The translations under genes were made by a program, and so were the position numbers. A stretch of DNA of 44,803 bases from Streptococcus sp. DD13 (GTDB taxonomy: Bacteria > Bacillota > Bacilli > Lactobacillales > Streptococcaceae), in the NCBI RefSeq assembly GCF_001578875.1, contig NZ_KQ969506.1:1058777-1103579 (forward strand), in the 5' to 3' direction. A model generated the notes under the pieces. That model saw only the letters and a program-made list of their open reading frames with translations. It was not told where the DNA came from and made no database searches. Positions 1-8,997 of the stretch are shown here, in pieces (position 1 is the first letter of the stretch; the number at the start of each line of letters is the position of its first letter).

Positions 1-695
1 CTAAAACCTATACCTTTGAGAACTATATCAAGCTCTTTACGAGTGATGCCTATCCTTTTGGAAAATGGTTCCTCAACACCTTCATCGTGGCAGCCTGCAC
101 CTGTGTCTTGTCTACCCTGATCACGGTAGGAATGGCCTATTCTCTTAGCCGGATCAAATTCAAACACCGCAATGGCTTCTTGAAACTCGCCTTGGTGCTC
201 AACATGTTCCCTGGATTCATGTCCATGATTGCTGTCTATTACATCTTGAAGGCCTTGAACTTGACCCAGACCCTGACCTCTTTGATTTTGGTGTACTCTG
301 CTGGAGCAGCCCTAGGATTTTACATTGCGAAAGGCTTCTTTGACACGATTCCGTATTCGCTAGATGAGTCAGCGATGATTGATGGAGCTACTCGCTACCA
401 GATCTTTACGCGAATCACGCTTCCGCTATCAAAACCAATCATCGTCTATACTGCCCTCATGGCCTTTATGGGACCTTGGGTGGACTTCATCTTTGCCTCT
501 GTCATCCTGGGCGACGTCAAGGACAAATACACCGTGGCGCTAGGGCTTTATCAAATGCTCAACCAAGATGCTATTAATGAATGGTTCCTGCCCTTTACCG
601 CAGGGGCTATCCTCATCGCGATTCCAATCACTTTGCTCTTCATTTTCATGCAAAAATACTATGTTGAAGGTGTGACAGGTGGATCTGTTAAATAG
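1..695 (+). CDS. malD: Maltodextrin/maltose ABC transporter permease, 3' part (MalD/MalG type)
   Basis: Inner half of a MalFG-type sugar importer: one of two membrane permeases that pass maltodextrins into the cell. The gene enters from the left edge; its frame is open from base 3, so the protein began upstream and the first internal ATG at 87 is not the start. The visible ~230 residues show several hydrophobic helices and a clear EAA loop (DESAMIDGATRYQIFTRITL), the segment that docks on the ATPase. The end GGSVK is typical of streptococcal MalD. The ATPase gene follows 75 bp downstream. MalD versus another MalG-like CUT1 permease is chosen from overall sequence recall; family assignment is firm, exact substrate less so. 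Confidence 0.85.
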   Translation, partial: KTYTFENYIKLFTSDAYPFGKWFLNTFIVAACTCVLSTLITVGMAYSLSRIKFKHRNGFLKLALVLNMFPGFMSMIAVYYILKALNLTQTLTSLILVYSAGAALGFYIAKGFFDTIPYSLDESAMIDGATRYQIFTRITLPLSKPIIVYTALMAFMGPWVDFIFASVILGDVKDKYTVALGLYQMLNQDAINEWFLPFTAGAILIAIPITLLFIFMQKYYVEGVTGGSVK

Positions 696-703
696 AGTGG
701 CCT

Positions 704-732
704 GGATGAAAAGATTCTAGACTTCTTCATCC
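704..732 (+). other. Intercistronic hairpin between malD and msmK
   Basis: GGATGAA at 704-710 pairs with TTCATCC at 726-732. No T-tract follows, so this is more likely an mRNA processing or stability hairpin than a full terminator. Confidence 0.4.
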
Positions 733-770
733 TCGCTCCTCCCGCATTTGTATCATTGAAAGGGAAGATT

Positions 771-1907
771 ATGACAACCTTAAAATTAGAAAATATCTAT
801 AAAAAATATCCCAATAGTACCCATTACTCCGTCGAAAACTTCAGCATCGATATCAAGGACAAGGAATTTATCGTCTTTGTTGGTCCTTCTGGATGTGGGA
901 AATCGACTACCTTGCGGATGGTCGCTGGTTTGGAAGAAATTACAGAAGGAAACCTCTATATCGATGGCCAAATCGTCAACGATAAATCTCCAAAAGACAG
1001 GGATATCGCCATGGTTTTCCAAAACTATGCCCTCTATCCTCATATGACCGTGTACGACAATATGGCGTTTGGCCTGAAACTTCGGAAGTACAAAAAGGAC
1101 GATATCGATAAACGAGTTCGCGAGGCGGCTGAAAGCTTAGGCTTAACAGAATTCTTAGATCGCAAGCCAGCAGACCTCTCTGGTGGACAACGTCAACGGG
1201 TAGCAATGGGACGCGCCATCGTCCGGGATGCCAAAGTCTTCCTCATGGATGAACCATTGTCCAACCTGGATGCCAAACTTCGGGTTTCCATGCGTGCTGA
1301 GATTGCCAAAATCACGCGTCGCATCGGTGCGACTACTATCTACGTTACCCATGATCAAACCGAAGCTATGACCTTAGCTGACCGGATCGTTATCATGAGT
1401 TCGACGAAAAATCCTGATGGCTCTGGTACCATCGGTCGTATCGAGCAAATCGGTACACCGCAAGAACTCTATAATGAACCTGCAAATAAATTTGTTGCTG
1501 GCTTTATCGGTAGCCCTGCCATGAACTTCTTCACCGTTCAAGTAAATGGCAACCGTATCTCAAACCAAGATGGGATGGATATTGAAATCACAGATGGACA
1601 AGCAAAAGTTCTGAAAGAGGCTGGCTATGATGGCAAGGAAGTGATCTTTGGCATTCGACCAGAGGACGTCTCTAGTCGCCCAATTGTTCAAGATGTCTAT
1701 CCAAATGCTAGTGTCAACGCCGAAGTACTAGTCTCTGAACTTCTCGGATCAGAAACCATGCTCTATGTCAAAAATGGCCAAGCGGAATTTGCAGCTCGCG
1801 TCGATGCTCGCGACTTCCACGAACCAGGTGAAAGTGTCAACTTAACCTTCAACGTTGCGAAAGGCCACTTCTTTGATCCTTCATCTGAAACTCGCATCAC
1901 CTTGTAA
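771..1907 (+). CDS. msmK: Sugar ABC transporter ATP-binding protein (MsmK/MalK)
   Basis: Cytoplasmic ATPase that drives CUT1 sugar importers. In streptococci one MsmK often serves several transporters (family knowledge). The ATG at 771 is preferred over the in-frame TTG at 756 because AGGGAAG lies just before it and [15 protein letters not shown] is the usual N-terminus. Visible motifs in order: Walker [11 protein letters not shown]-loop FQNYALYPH, signature LSGGQRQR, Walker B VFLMDEP, switch TIYVTHDQ, then the C-terminal OB-fold regulatory domain ending near FFDP. 378 residues, normal for the family. It follows malD on the same strand and is probably co-transcribed. MalK would be an equally acceptable name. 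Confidence 0.92.
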   Translation: MTTLKLENIYKKYPNSTHYSVENFSIDIKDKEFIVFVGPSGCGKSTTLRMVAGLEEITEGNLYIDGQIVNDKSPKDRDIAMVFQNYALYPHMTVYDNMAFGLKLRKYKKDDIDKRVREAAESLGLTEFLDRKPADLSGGQRQRVAMGRAIVRDAKVFLMDEPLSNLDAKLRVSMRAEIAKITRRIGATTIYVTHDQTEAMTLADRIVIMSSTKNPDGSGTIGRIEQIGTPQELYNEPANKFVAGFIGSPAMNFFTVQVNGNRISNQDGMDIEITDGQAKVLKEAGYDGKEVIFGIRPEDVSSRPIVQDVYPNASVNAEVLVSELLGSETMLYVKNGQAEFAARVDARDFHEPGESVNLTFNVAKGHFFDPSSETRITL

Positions 1908-1934
1908 AGACAGGTAAAATCCCATGACAAATCA

Positions 1935-2111
1935 GAGAGTGGGACAGAAATCGGTCATTCGTTAGAATTCGATTTCGTCGTCCCACCTCCGCACAGTTGA
2001 GTAGGGCTGTAAAAGCTGATGAAATCAGCCTAGTAGAGCGCACTCAACCACTGCGTCTTGCGCGACAAGCCAAAAACAAAGAAGAGGCTAGGACTTTTGT
2101 CCCAGCCTCTT
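1935..2111 (+). repeat. Interspersed 3'-flanking repeat, copy A (~177 bp)
   Basis: Starts 28 bp after the msmK stop with GAGAGTGGGACAGAAATCGG. It ends in a strong hairpin (AGAGGCTaGGAC / GTCCcAGCCTCT at about 2083-2110) followed by T-rich sequence. Nearly the same sequence recurs inverted at 27529-27706 and direct at 43356-43530. The outer ends (AGAGTGGGACA and TGTCCCAGCCTCT) are imperfect inverted repeats, as in a MITE. An internal dyad GCTGATgaaATCAGC is also present. The last hairpin could terminate transcription from msmK. Confidence 0.85.
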
Positions 2112-2335
2112 TCTATTTGGAGATAGGTTAGAAAATACCGGCATTTAGATTTGCAAAACCCGAAACCACCAAGCACATCATTCAAGTCATCAAGCAAAAC
2201 ACCTCTGATTTTTGCACCTGTGACAACTTTCAAAAAACGGATTTTGATCGCTCTACACATCAAAAAAGAGAAGGCGAAACGCGTCCTCTCCTGGTGCTAG
2301 CATGTCATCAACCTGCTACAAGCTGACAAAGAACT
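2112..2335. other. Intergenic stretch, possible decayed ORF
   Basis: No convincing gene. A minus-strand reading from 2260 gives about 45 plausible residues (MCRAIKIRFLKVV...) and then runs into repeat A. It lacks a well-placed ribosome-binding site. It shares short blocks (TTTTTGATGTGT, and TTTG.GAAAGT.GTCA) with the stretch at 10672-10965, suggesting both are remnants of one element. Confidence 0.3.
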
Positions 2336-2358
2336 AAAAAGACCCAATGGGTCTTTTT
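2336..2358 (-). terminator. Terminator after nusB
   Basis: AAAAAGACCC-AAT-GGGTCTTTTT forms a compact hairpin ending in T's on the minus strand, directly beyond the nusB stop. Confidence 0.85.
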
Positions 2359-2779
2359 AATCTACGATATATCCACTTAGGATTCCATTGATGAACTTGC
2401 TAGAGTGCTCATCTGAGTACTCTTTGGCGAGTTCGACAGCTTCATTTACGGCGACCCGTCCAGGTGTTTCATCGTCATAGAGAACTTCATAGAGACCTAG
2501 ACGCAAGATGCTTTTATCAATCAAGGTAAGACGGTCAATGGTCCATCCAGCCTTTAATTTGTTGGAAATCTTTTGATCCAACTCTGATAAATGCTCTGCC
2601 ACACCACTGACGGCATTCAGTAGGTAGAGGGGAAGTTCAATCTCCTGCTCCTCTTCCTTGTCATAGGTATAGGCAAACCGGGCTGCTGCAAGGGGCTCCT
2701 GACCATACTCAATCGACAAGATGGCTTGAAGGGCCCGCTGGCGGAGAACATGGCGGGTATCTGCTAGATTAGCTTTCAT
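2357..2779 (-). CDS. nusB: Transcription antitermination factor NusB
   Basis: RNA-binding factor that with NusE/S10 binds boxA in rRNA leaders and supports antitermination. The start is set at MKANLADTRHVLRQRALQAI (2779), because a longer upstream reading only overlaps the preceding gene out of its frame. This gives 140 residues, normal for Gram-positive NusB. The all-helical family signatures are visible: the N-terminal R..A.Q.L block and C-terminal LRLGLYE...VAVNEAVELAKEYSDEHSSKFINGIL. It overlaps the end of the upstream Asp23-family gene by 11 bp, implying translational coupling. Third gene of efp-asp23-nusB. Confidence 0.95.
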   Translation of the reverse strand: MKANLADTRHVLRQRALQAILSIEYGQEPLAAARFAYTYDKEEEQEIELPLYLLNAVSGVAEHLSELDQKISNKLKAGWTIDRLTLIDKSILRLGLYEVLYDDETPGRVAVNEAVELAKEYSDEHSSKFINGILSGYIVD

Positions 2780-3161
2780 CTGAGAAGTCCTCTCCAAACA
2801 AGTCCTCGATGGCTGGTTTAGGAGTTTCATCTGGAACAATCCCATCCACATGAATGTTAACAGTTGTCACAGAGATGTCCGCATAGTTGGCAACGGCTGT
2901 CTTAACTGCACGCTGGATCTCCATGGAAACTGCGGGTACATTGACGCCATATTGCAAGTAAACATAGATATCCGCTGTTAGATTTCCTTCTTCATCTGCC
3001 TGGAGGTAGACCCCACGACTACGGGCATTTTTTGAAAAGCTATCTGTTAAACTTTTATTGCGCAAGGAATGAACCCCATCTACTTTCGCAGAAGCAATCG
3101 CAGTAATCACTTCCAAGACTTGAGGGGCGATGACAATCTCGCCAAGATTTACATTTGACAT
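2769..3161 (-). CDS. Asp23/Gls24 family envelope stress protein (YqhY type)
   Basis: 130-residue Asp23/Gls24-family protein. Its role is not well defined; relatives in Bacillus and Staphylococcus affect envelope and lipid homeostasis, and a copy between efp and nusB is common in Firmicutes. Visible: the N-terminal LGEIVIAPQVLEVITAIASAKVDGVHSL motif region, then ADIYVYLQYGVNVPAVSMEIQ, and a C-terminal acidic tail (EDLFGEDFSDES). AAGGA stands six bases before the ATG. A second family member lies at 35214-35579 upstream of fakA, so the window holds two paralogues. Confidence 0.9.
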   Translation of the reverse strand: MSNVNLGEIVIAPQVLEVITAIASAKVDGVHSLRNKSLTDSFSKNARSRGVYLQADEEGNLTADIYVYLQYGVNVPAVSMEIQRAVKTAVANYADISVTTVNIHVDGIVPDETPKPAIEDLFGEDFSDES

Positions 3162-3190
3162 AAGAAATCCTTTCTAGAGAAGGGTCTTGA

Positions 3191-3751
3191 TTAAGCTCGG
3201 GAAACGTAGGTTCCTTCTGCTGTGTTGATGACCAATTTTTGACCTGCTTCAATGAAGTCTGGTACGTTGACCACCAAGCCAGTCTCCAAGGTAGCCGGTT
3301 TCCCAGAACCTGTCACAGTCGCTCCTTTGATCGATGGTTGTGTCTCGGTTACTGTCAACTCGACTGTCGTTGGAACGGTCACACCAATGACTTCTGTTCC
3401 ATAAAACTGAATCTTAACATCGCCATTTTCAAGGACGTAGAGCAATTCATGCTCTACATTAGCCACCGGAATTTCATACTGGTCATAGGTTTCGGTGTTC
3501 ATGAAATAAGCCGTATCATCCATCTTATACAGGTACTGGGCAGGAACTGTTTCGATGATGGCTTGTTCAAATTTTTCTTCTGGACGGTAGCTTGTATCAA
3601 AAGTTGAACCGGAACGGACATCACGGAGCTTCATCCGCATGATGGTATTTCCTTTCCCAGGTTTGTGGTGGCTTGCTTCCAAGACACGAAGGAGTTTTCC
3701 ATCAGATGTTTCAAAGGTCATTCCGGCCTTTAATTTACTTGCTTCAATCAT
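3191..3751 (-). CDS. efp: Translation elongation factor P
   Basis: EF-P enters stalled ribosomes and promotes peptide bond formation at proline stretches. 186 residues, full length. It starts [20 protein letters not shown], with the loop [17 protein letters not shown] whose lysine sits at the position modified in some bacteria. Domains II and III are intact, ending in [14 protein letters not shown]. It is first in efp-asp23-nusB and has its own promoter at 3790-3818, which overlaps the end of pepP. Confidence 0.97.
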   Translation of the reverse strand: MIEASKLKAGMTFETSDGKLLRVLEASHHKPGKGNTIMRMKLRDVRSGSTFDTSYRPEEKFEQAIIETVPAQYLYKMDDTAYFMNTETYDQYEIPVANVEHELLYVLENGDVKIQFYGTEVIGVTVPTTVELTVTETQPSIKGATVTGSGKPATLETGLVVNVPDFIEAGQKLVINTAEGTYVSRA

Positions 3752-3789
3752 GTTGTTTCATTTACCTCTTCTTCAAATTGATTCGTTTT

Positions 3790-3818
3790 ATTGTACCATA
3801 AAAAGCTCGATAGCTCAA
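3790..3818 (-). promoter_or_regulatory. Promoter of efp-asp23-nusB
   Basis: On the minus strand TTGAGC (3813-3818), a 17-bp spacer, and TACAAT (3790-3795) preceded by TGG (extended -10). It overlaps the pepP stop codon, so efp is transcribed separately from pepP. Confidence 0.65.
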
Positions 3819-4888
3819 ATCACAATCAGTTCTTTTGGCGCTAGGGTTAGGATTTCACATCCGGTCTCGGTCACGAGCAGATCGTCTTCGATGCGCAGTC
3901 CGTACTGGCCATCTAGATAGATCCCTGGCTCATCTGTAATGACCATTCCAGCCTGGAGGACTTGGTCACTCTTTCCAAAGTAGGGAATCTCGTGAATGTC
4001 TAGGCCAATCCCGTGTCCAATCCCGTGGGTAAAGTTTGGTCCATATCCGGCATCTACGATAATCTGACGGGGGATGCTGTCGACATCTCGGAAGGAAAGA
4101 CCCGCCTTTGTCCGCTCAATCAAGGCTTGATTGGCCCGTAGAACGATTTCATAAATCTCCCGTTCTTGGTCTGATACCTGTCCTACATGGATGGTCCGAG
4201 TCATGTCACTGACATAGTGGTTGTAGTAGCAACCAAAATCCATGGTCAGGCTCTCGCCACTCTGGATGATTTTATCGCTAGCCCGGCCATGTGGCATAGC
4301 AGAGCGGGAACCACTAGCGATGATGGTATCAAACGAAATACCAGATGCACCATATTCGCGCATGCGGAAGTCTAAGAAATTGGCGACCTCAAGCTCACTG
4401 GTCTTGCCTGGCTTGATAAAGTCCAAGACATCCAAAAACGCCTTGTCTGAGATGGAACAAGCCTTGCGAATTGTCTCAATCTCATGCTGATCCTTGATTA
4501 CCCGAAGCTCTTCGACGAAATTCGTCAGCGACCTTAATTCATATCCGGGAAAACTGCTGGTTAACTGCTGATAAAAACTGTAAGTGACTTCACTATCAAA
4601 GCCGATTTGGGATAGACCATCCGGTGCAATGATCTGAGCGATTTCTTTCAAGGCCTCCCTGGTTTCAACGATGTCAAACCCCTTCACGACCCCCTTAGCA
4701 ATCAAGGTATAGCGGGAGTCTGTGACAAAGAGACGACGCTTGCCACTGATAAAGATGGTCGCATTGGTCCCAGAAAACCCTGTCAAGTAGTAAATATTGG
4801 TTAAATTAGTGACCAAGATCCCATCCACACCAGACTTTTCCAGTGCTGCTTCAAAATTGGCCAATCGTTTTTCTAAGTATGCTTCCAT
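3815..4888 (-). CDS. pepP: Xaa-Pro aminopeptidase/dipeptidase, M24 family
   Basis: Metallopeptidase that removes an N-terminal residue preceding proline. 357 residues with an N-terminal creatinase-like domain (about 1-130) and a pita-bread catalytic domain. The five metal ligands are visible: D in MDFGCYY, D in VSDMTRT, H in THGIGHGIGLDIHE, E in ITDEPGIY and E in LRIEDD. AGGAGG precedes the ATG. It lies beside efp, a common streptococcal pairing. Assignment to PepP versus PepQ is uncertain because the two share all these motifs. Confidence 0.9.
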   Translation of the reverse strand: MEAYLEKRLANFEAALEKSGVDGILVTNLTNIYYLTGFSGTNATIFISGKRRLFVTDSRYTLIAKGVVKGFDIVETREALKEIAQIIAPDGLSQIGFDSEVTYSFYQQLTSSFPGYELRSLTNFVEELRVIKDQHEIETIRKACSISDKAFLDVLDFIKPGKTSELEVANFLDFRMREYGASGISFDTIIASGSRSAMPHGRASDKIIQSGESLTMDFGCYYNHYVSDMTRTIHVGQVSDQEREIYEIVLRANQALIERTKAGLSFRDVDSIPRQIIVDAGYGPNFTHGIGHGIGLDIHEIPYFGKSDQVLQAGMVITDEPGIYLDGQYGLRIEDDLLVTETGCEILTLAPKELIVI

Positions 4889-4915
4889 CGATTTCCTCCT
4901 GAGTTTACTAGCTCT

Positions 4916-4924
4916 ATTGTAGCA
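4916..4924 (-). promoter_or_regulatory. Extended -10 of pepP
   Basis: TGCTACAAT on the minus strand, 28 bp before the pepP start. No good -35 was found, consistent with an extended -10 promoter. Confidence 0.5.
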
Positions 4925-4956
4925 CTATTTAGGGGGAATTGCTATCGATTCAACAG

Positions 4957-4980
4957 AAAAAGGCCTCGAAAAGGCCTCAT
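4957..4980 (-). terminator. Terminator after the 5021-5833 gene
   Basis: On the minus strand AGGCCT-TTTCG-AGGCCT followed by T's, located 40 bp beyond the stop. Confidence 0.7.
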
Positions 4981-5020
4981 TTCTTTGCCAACCCTTGAGG
5001 GCTTAAACTGGAAGGTGCCC

Positions 5021-5833
5021 TTATTCCTCTGTATACCCTGGCAGGTTTTTAAATTTGCCATTTGGAACTTTTTGAAATTCTGCTTCAAGGAAATAATATG
5101 TCTTCTTTTTATCTTGTTCAAACTGAGCAAGCGTCTGGCTCTTCCATGCTGTATCGACCAGCTCTTTAAGCACTATATCCGTAAGTTTTTCATCTACTTC
5201 TTTCATATTGACTTTCGCCATATCCAGCGTGACTTCTACCCGTCTAAATCCCGAAGATGTGACCTCTTCCGCCTTCATCCCACTCAGATGGAGTTGGTCC
5301 AACTCCTCTTTAAACCGAATCCCAGAGGATCCCCTTGTCTGGCTAAGATCATCAATGACGACCAGTTGAACCGTCTCGATTTTCCCTGAACCATCTGCCA
5401 CGACAGTCAATCTGTAATCTCCATATTCAGGTCCAGAGAGAAACTGGTAATAGAGCTTTTGAGTCGGATGCAAGATTTTGTCCAGACCTCCCGATAGAGC
5501 AAAGAATCCAAGCCCTGCTATCAGAGCAATTCCCATCAACAGAAGAGTAAGGAAGAGCTTCTTTCTGCTCTTTTTCTTCTTCGGTTCCAAACCCTGCGGA
5601 ATACCTCCTGTAGGAGCATAACCCTGGTGTACGGGGCTTGTAGTAGACAGATCAATCTGATATGGTCCTTGCTGGGGCTGCCCATAGGGCGCTGTTGGGC
5701 CTTGTGGAGGAACTGGCTGTCTGGGTGGCTCCACCGTAAATTCGCCCGCTTGGAGCGCTGTGGTGTATTCCTCCGGGCGCGGGTCCCTCTGGTGAACAAA
5801 GCGAAAATAGTCGAGCCATTCGTTTTGTGTCAT
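5021..5833 (-). CDS. Membrane-anchored protein of unknown function with phase-variable-type promoter
   Basis: 270 residues from the ATG at 5833 (AAGGAG eight bases upstream), starting MTQNEWLDYFRFVHQRDPRP. Layout: a ~40-residue N-terminal domain resembling the short cytoplasmic domain at the start of several streptococcal membrane proteins (recalled similarity); a Pro/Gln/Gly linker (40-85); a basic KKKKSRKK stretch; one hydrophobic helix (LFLTLLLMGIALIAGLGFFAL); then a ~165-residue mostly polar domain likely outside the membrane. No enzyme motif was recognised. It is flanked by terminators on both sides, so it is a single-gene unit. Its promoter contains a G10 tract between -35 and -10, so expression may switch. 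Confidence 0.75.
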   Translation of the reverse strand: MTQNEWLDYFRFVHQRDPRPEEYTTALQAGEFTVEPPRQPVPPQGPTAPYGQPQQGPYQIDLSTTSPVHQGYAPTGGIPQGLEPKKKKSRKKLFLTLLLMGIALIAGLGFFALSGGLDKILHPTQKLYYQFLSGPEYGDYRLTVVADGSGKIETVQLVVIDDLSQTRGSSGIRFKEELDQLHLSGMKAEEVTSSGFRRVEVTLDMAKVNMKEVDEKLTDIVLKELVDTAWKSQTLAQFEQDKKKTYYFLEAEFQKVPNGKFKNLPGYTEE

Positions 5834-5890
5834 GTCATCTTCTCCTTGTAAGACGAGCCTCAAAAGGCTTGTAGTGTATTTTACACATTT

Positions 5891-5921
5891 ATTTTACCCC
5901 CCCCCCGATTTTCTTTGTCAA
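5891..5921 (-). promoter_or_regulatory. Promoter with G10 spacer tract
   Basis: Minus strand: TTGACA (5916-5921), nine bases, ten G's (plus-strand C's at 5897-5906), TAAAAT (5891-5896). The spacer is 19 bp; eight G's would give the optimal 17. An 11-bp direct duplication (TCGAATCAAAT twice) lies immediately upstream at about 5930-5951. Confidence 0.7.
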
Positions 5922-5954
5922 TCTTTTTTTCGAATCAAATTCGAATCAAATAGG

Positions 5955-5983
5955 ACAAAAAAGAAGCTCTTTCGAGCTTCCTT
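5955..5983 (-). terminator. Terminator after uvrA
   Basis: Minus-strand hairpin GAAGCTC-GAAA-GAGCTTC followed by TTTTTT, directly after the uvrA stop. Confidence 0.85.
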
Positions 5984-8816
5984 TTACGAGAGATGAAGTT
6001 TTTCTTTGAGGTATTGGCCGGTGAAGCTAGTCGGCTGCTGAGCGACTTCTTCTGGGGTGCCCGTTTCGATGATCTGGCCACCTCCGACGCCCCCTTCTGG
6101 CCCTAGGTCAATGATATGGTCTGCCGTTTTGATCACATCGAGATTATGCTCGATCACTAAGACGGTATTTCCGTCGTCGACAAAGCGCTCCAAGACCTTG
6201 ATCAGGCGCGCAATATCCTCGGTATGAAGACCCGTAGTGGGCTCGTCCAAGATATAGAAGGACTTGCCGGTCGAGCGCTTGTGGAGCTCTGAAGCTAGCT
6301 TCATCCGCTGCGCTTCTCCTCCAGAGAGGGTGGTCGCAGGTTGGCCAAGAGTAACATAGCCAAGGCCTACATCCTGGATCGTCCGAATCTTGCGCTCGAT
6401 CTTTGGGATATGCTGGAAGAACTCCAAGGCATCGGTCACGGTCATATCCAAGACTTCTGCGATATTTTTTCCCTTGTAATGCACTTCTAGGGTCTCACTA
6501 TTGTACCTACGTCCATGGCAGACTTCACAAGGGACAAAGACGTCTGGTAAAAAGTGCATTTCGATCTTGATGATCCCGTCTCCCGAACAGGCTTCGCAGC
6601 GTCCTCCTTTGACATTAAAGCTGAAGCGTCCCTTTTTGTACCCTCGGATCTTGGCTTCGTTAGTCTGGGCAAATAAATCACGGATATCATCAAAGACTCC
6701 CGTATAGGTCGCAGGGTTGGACCGTGGTGTCCGACCGATCGGACTTTGATCGATATCAATCAGTCGGTCCAGATGCTCGACTCCAGTGATCTTCTTAAAT
6801 TTTCCGGGCTTTTCAGAATTGCGATTGATCTTTTGAGCCAGAGCCCGTTTCAAGATGGTATTGACCAAGGTGGACTTTCCTGACCCAGAGACCCCGGTCA
6901 CAGCGATAAACTTTCCTAGTGGAAAGCGGACGGTCACATCTTGCAAATTATTTTCCGTCGCACCTGTGATCTCGACGAAACGGCCATTGCCCTTGCGCCG
7001 CTCCTCAGGAAGGGGAATCTCCTTCTTGCCCGAAAGGTACTGCCCTGTGATAGATTGCTTGTTTCGAGCGACTTGTGCCGGAGTCCCCGCAGCCACCACT
7101 TCACCTCCAAACTGACCTGCACCTGGTCCGATATCGATCAGGTAGTCAGCCTGTCGCATGGTGTCTTCATCATGCTCAACGACGATCAGGGTATTCCCTA
7201 AATCCCGCATCTTTTTGAGACTGTCAATCAGGCGATCATTGTCCCGCTGATGAAGACCGATGGAGGGCTCATCTAGGATATAGAGGACACCCGACAAGTT
7301 GGAGCCGATCTGGGTGGCCAGGCGAATCCGCTGACTCTCCCCACCCGACAAGGTCCCAGAAGAACGAGATAAAGTGAGATAATTGAGCCCGACGTTGTTC
7401 AGAAAGCTAAGGCGATCTCGAATTTCCTTTAAAATCGGTGTCGCAATCGTCGCTTCATTCTCAGACAAGGTCAGCTCCTCCAGCAAGGCCAGATGATCCG
7501 CGATGGATAAATCCGACACTTGACCGATATGAAGACCGGATTCCCCTCCCACACGGACAGACAAGGCCTGGTCATTAAGACGGTAGCCATGACAGGTGGC
7601 ACAGGTCAGCTCATTCATGTAGTTGCGCATTTGATTGCGGGTAAAGTCACTGCTGGTCTCATGGTAACGCCGGTTAATATTGGTCAAGACGCCCTCGAAA
7701 GGAATATCAATATCTCGGACACCCCCAAAGTCATTTTCATAATGGAAGTGGAATTCCTTCCCTTTGGAACCACTGAAAATCAACTCTTTTTCTTCCTCTG
7801 TCAGAGATTCAAAGGGCTGATCGAGGTCTACTCCAAACTGCTCCATAGCCTGCTCTAGCATTTGAGGGTAATAATTGGACGAAATCGGGTTCCATGGGGC
7901 CAAAGCTCCGTCCCGCAGGCTCTTGCTTGGATCCGGGACCACCAGGTCTAAATCAACTTCCAGCCGCACCCCCAGGCCGTCACAGTCCGGACACGAACCA
8001 AAAGGGGCATTGAAAGAAAAGAGGCGAGGCTCCAATTCCGGCACCGTAAAGCCACAGACCGGACAGGCATAATGCTCTGAAAAAAAGCAACTCCTCCCCG
8101 TCCATAGTATCGATAACGACATACCCTTCTGCTAGTAGCAGGGCTGCTTCTACTGAGTCAAATAAGCGCGAACGAATCCCTTCTTTGAGAACAATCCGGT
8201 CTACGACGACCTCGATGGTGTGTTGTCTGCTCTTAGACAGTTCGGGAACTTCCGTCACGTCGTAAATGTCCCCATCCACGCGCACCCGGACATAGCCATC
8301 CTTTTGGATTTTTTCGATGACGGTCTTGTGCTGCCCCTTCTTTTTGCGCACGACCGGTGCTAGAACTTGAAGGCGCTGTCCCAGAGGCAATCCCAAAATC
8401 TCATCTACGATTTGCTCTACTGACGAGGCTGCAATAGGACCGTGCCCATTGATACAATAAGGCGTCCCTACTCGGGCATAGAGGAGGCGTAAGTAATCAT
8501 TGATCTCCGTCACAGTCCCCACCGTCGAACGAGGATTTTTACTCGTCGTCTTTTGGTCGATGGAAATGGCCGGACTCAAACCTTCAATCGAATCCACATC
8601 AGGCTTATCCATATTGCCCAAAAATTGACGGGCATAAGCCGAGAGGCTCTCGACATATCGCCTTTGCCCTTCTGCATAAAGCGTATCAAAGGCTAGGCTG
8701 GACTTGCCGGATCCAGAAAGTCCCGTCACCACCACTAGCTTATCTCGCGGAATCGTCACATCGATATTTTTTAAATTATGGGCCCTAGCCCCATGAATCA
8801 CAATCTTATCTTGCAT
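5984..8816 (-). CDS. uvrA: Excinuclease ABC subunit A, interrupted by a frameshift
   Basis: Damage-recognition ATPase of nucleotide excision repair. The start at 8816 ([20 protein letters not shown]) follows AAGGAG. The N-terminal part carries Walker [15 protein letters not shown], and the C-terminal part carries [15 protein letters not shown], two LSGGE signatures and zinc-finger cysteine pairs. The two parts are in different frames. At an A7 run (plus 8080-8086) the expected [14 protein letters not shown] becomes ELLFFRALC; six A's would restore one ~943-residue protein, the normal length. The insertion is therefore one base in a homopolymer, either real loss of UvrA or a sequence error. 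Both halves are otherwise intact, which favours error or a recent event. UvrA is followed by a terminator. Confidence 0.93.
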
Positions 8817-8888
8817 GATTTCTCCTTGATGAATCTCCCCTTCATTATAGCACAATCCTAAATAAATCTTTTCCTTTAAGGATGATTT

Positions 8889-8897
8889 TGATATAAT
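8889..8897 (+). promoter_or_regulatory. Extended -10 of corA
   Basis: TGATATAAT with no strong -35. It leaves a leader of about 95 nt before corA, containing a GAGAAAG/CTTTCTC hairpin and a possible overlapping short ORF from 8922. Confidence 0.5.
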
Positions 8898-8997
8898 AGA
8901 GAGTACGTTTTTGAAGGAAAGATGAGAAAGGTTTTGGTCTTTTCTGCTTCTTTCTCAGGTTGCGCCGACCTTATCCAAACTCTTAGAAAGGAAGACC

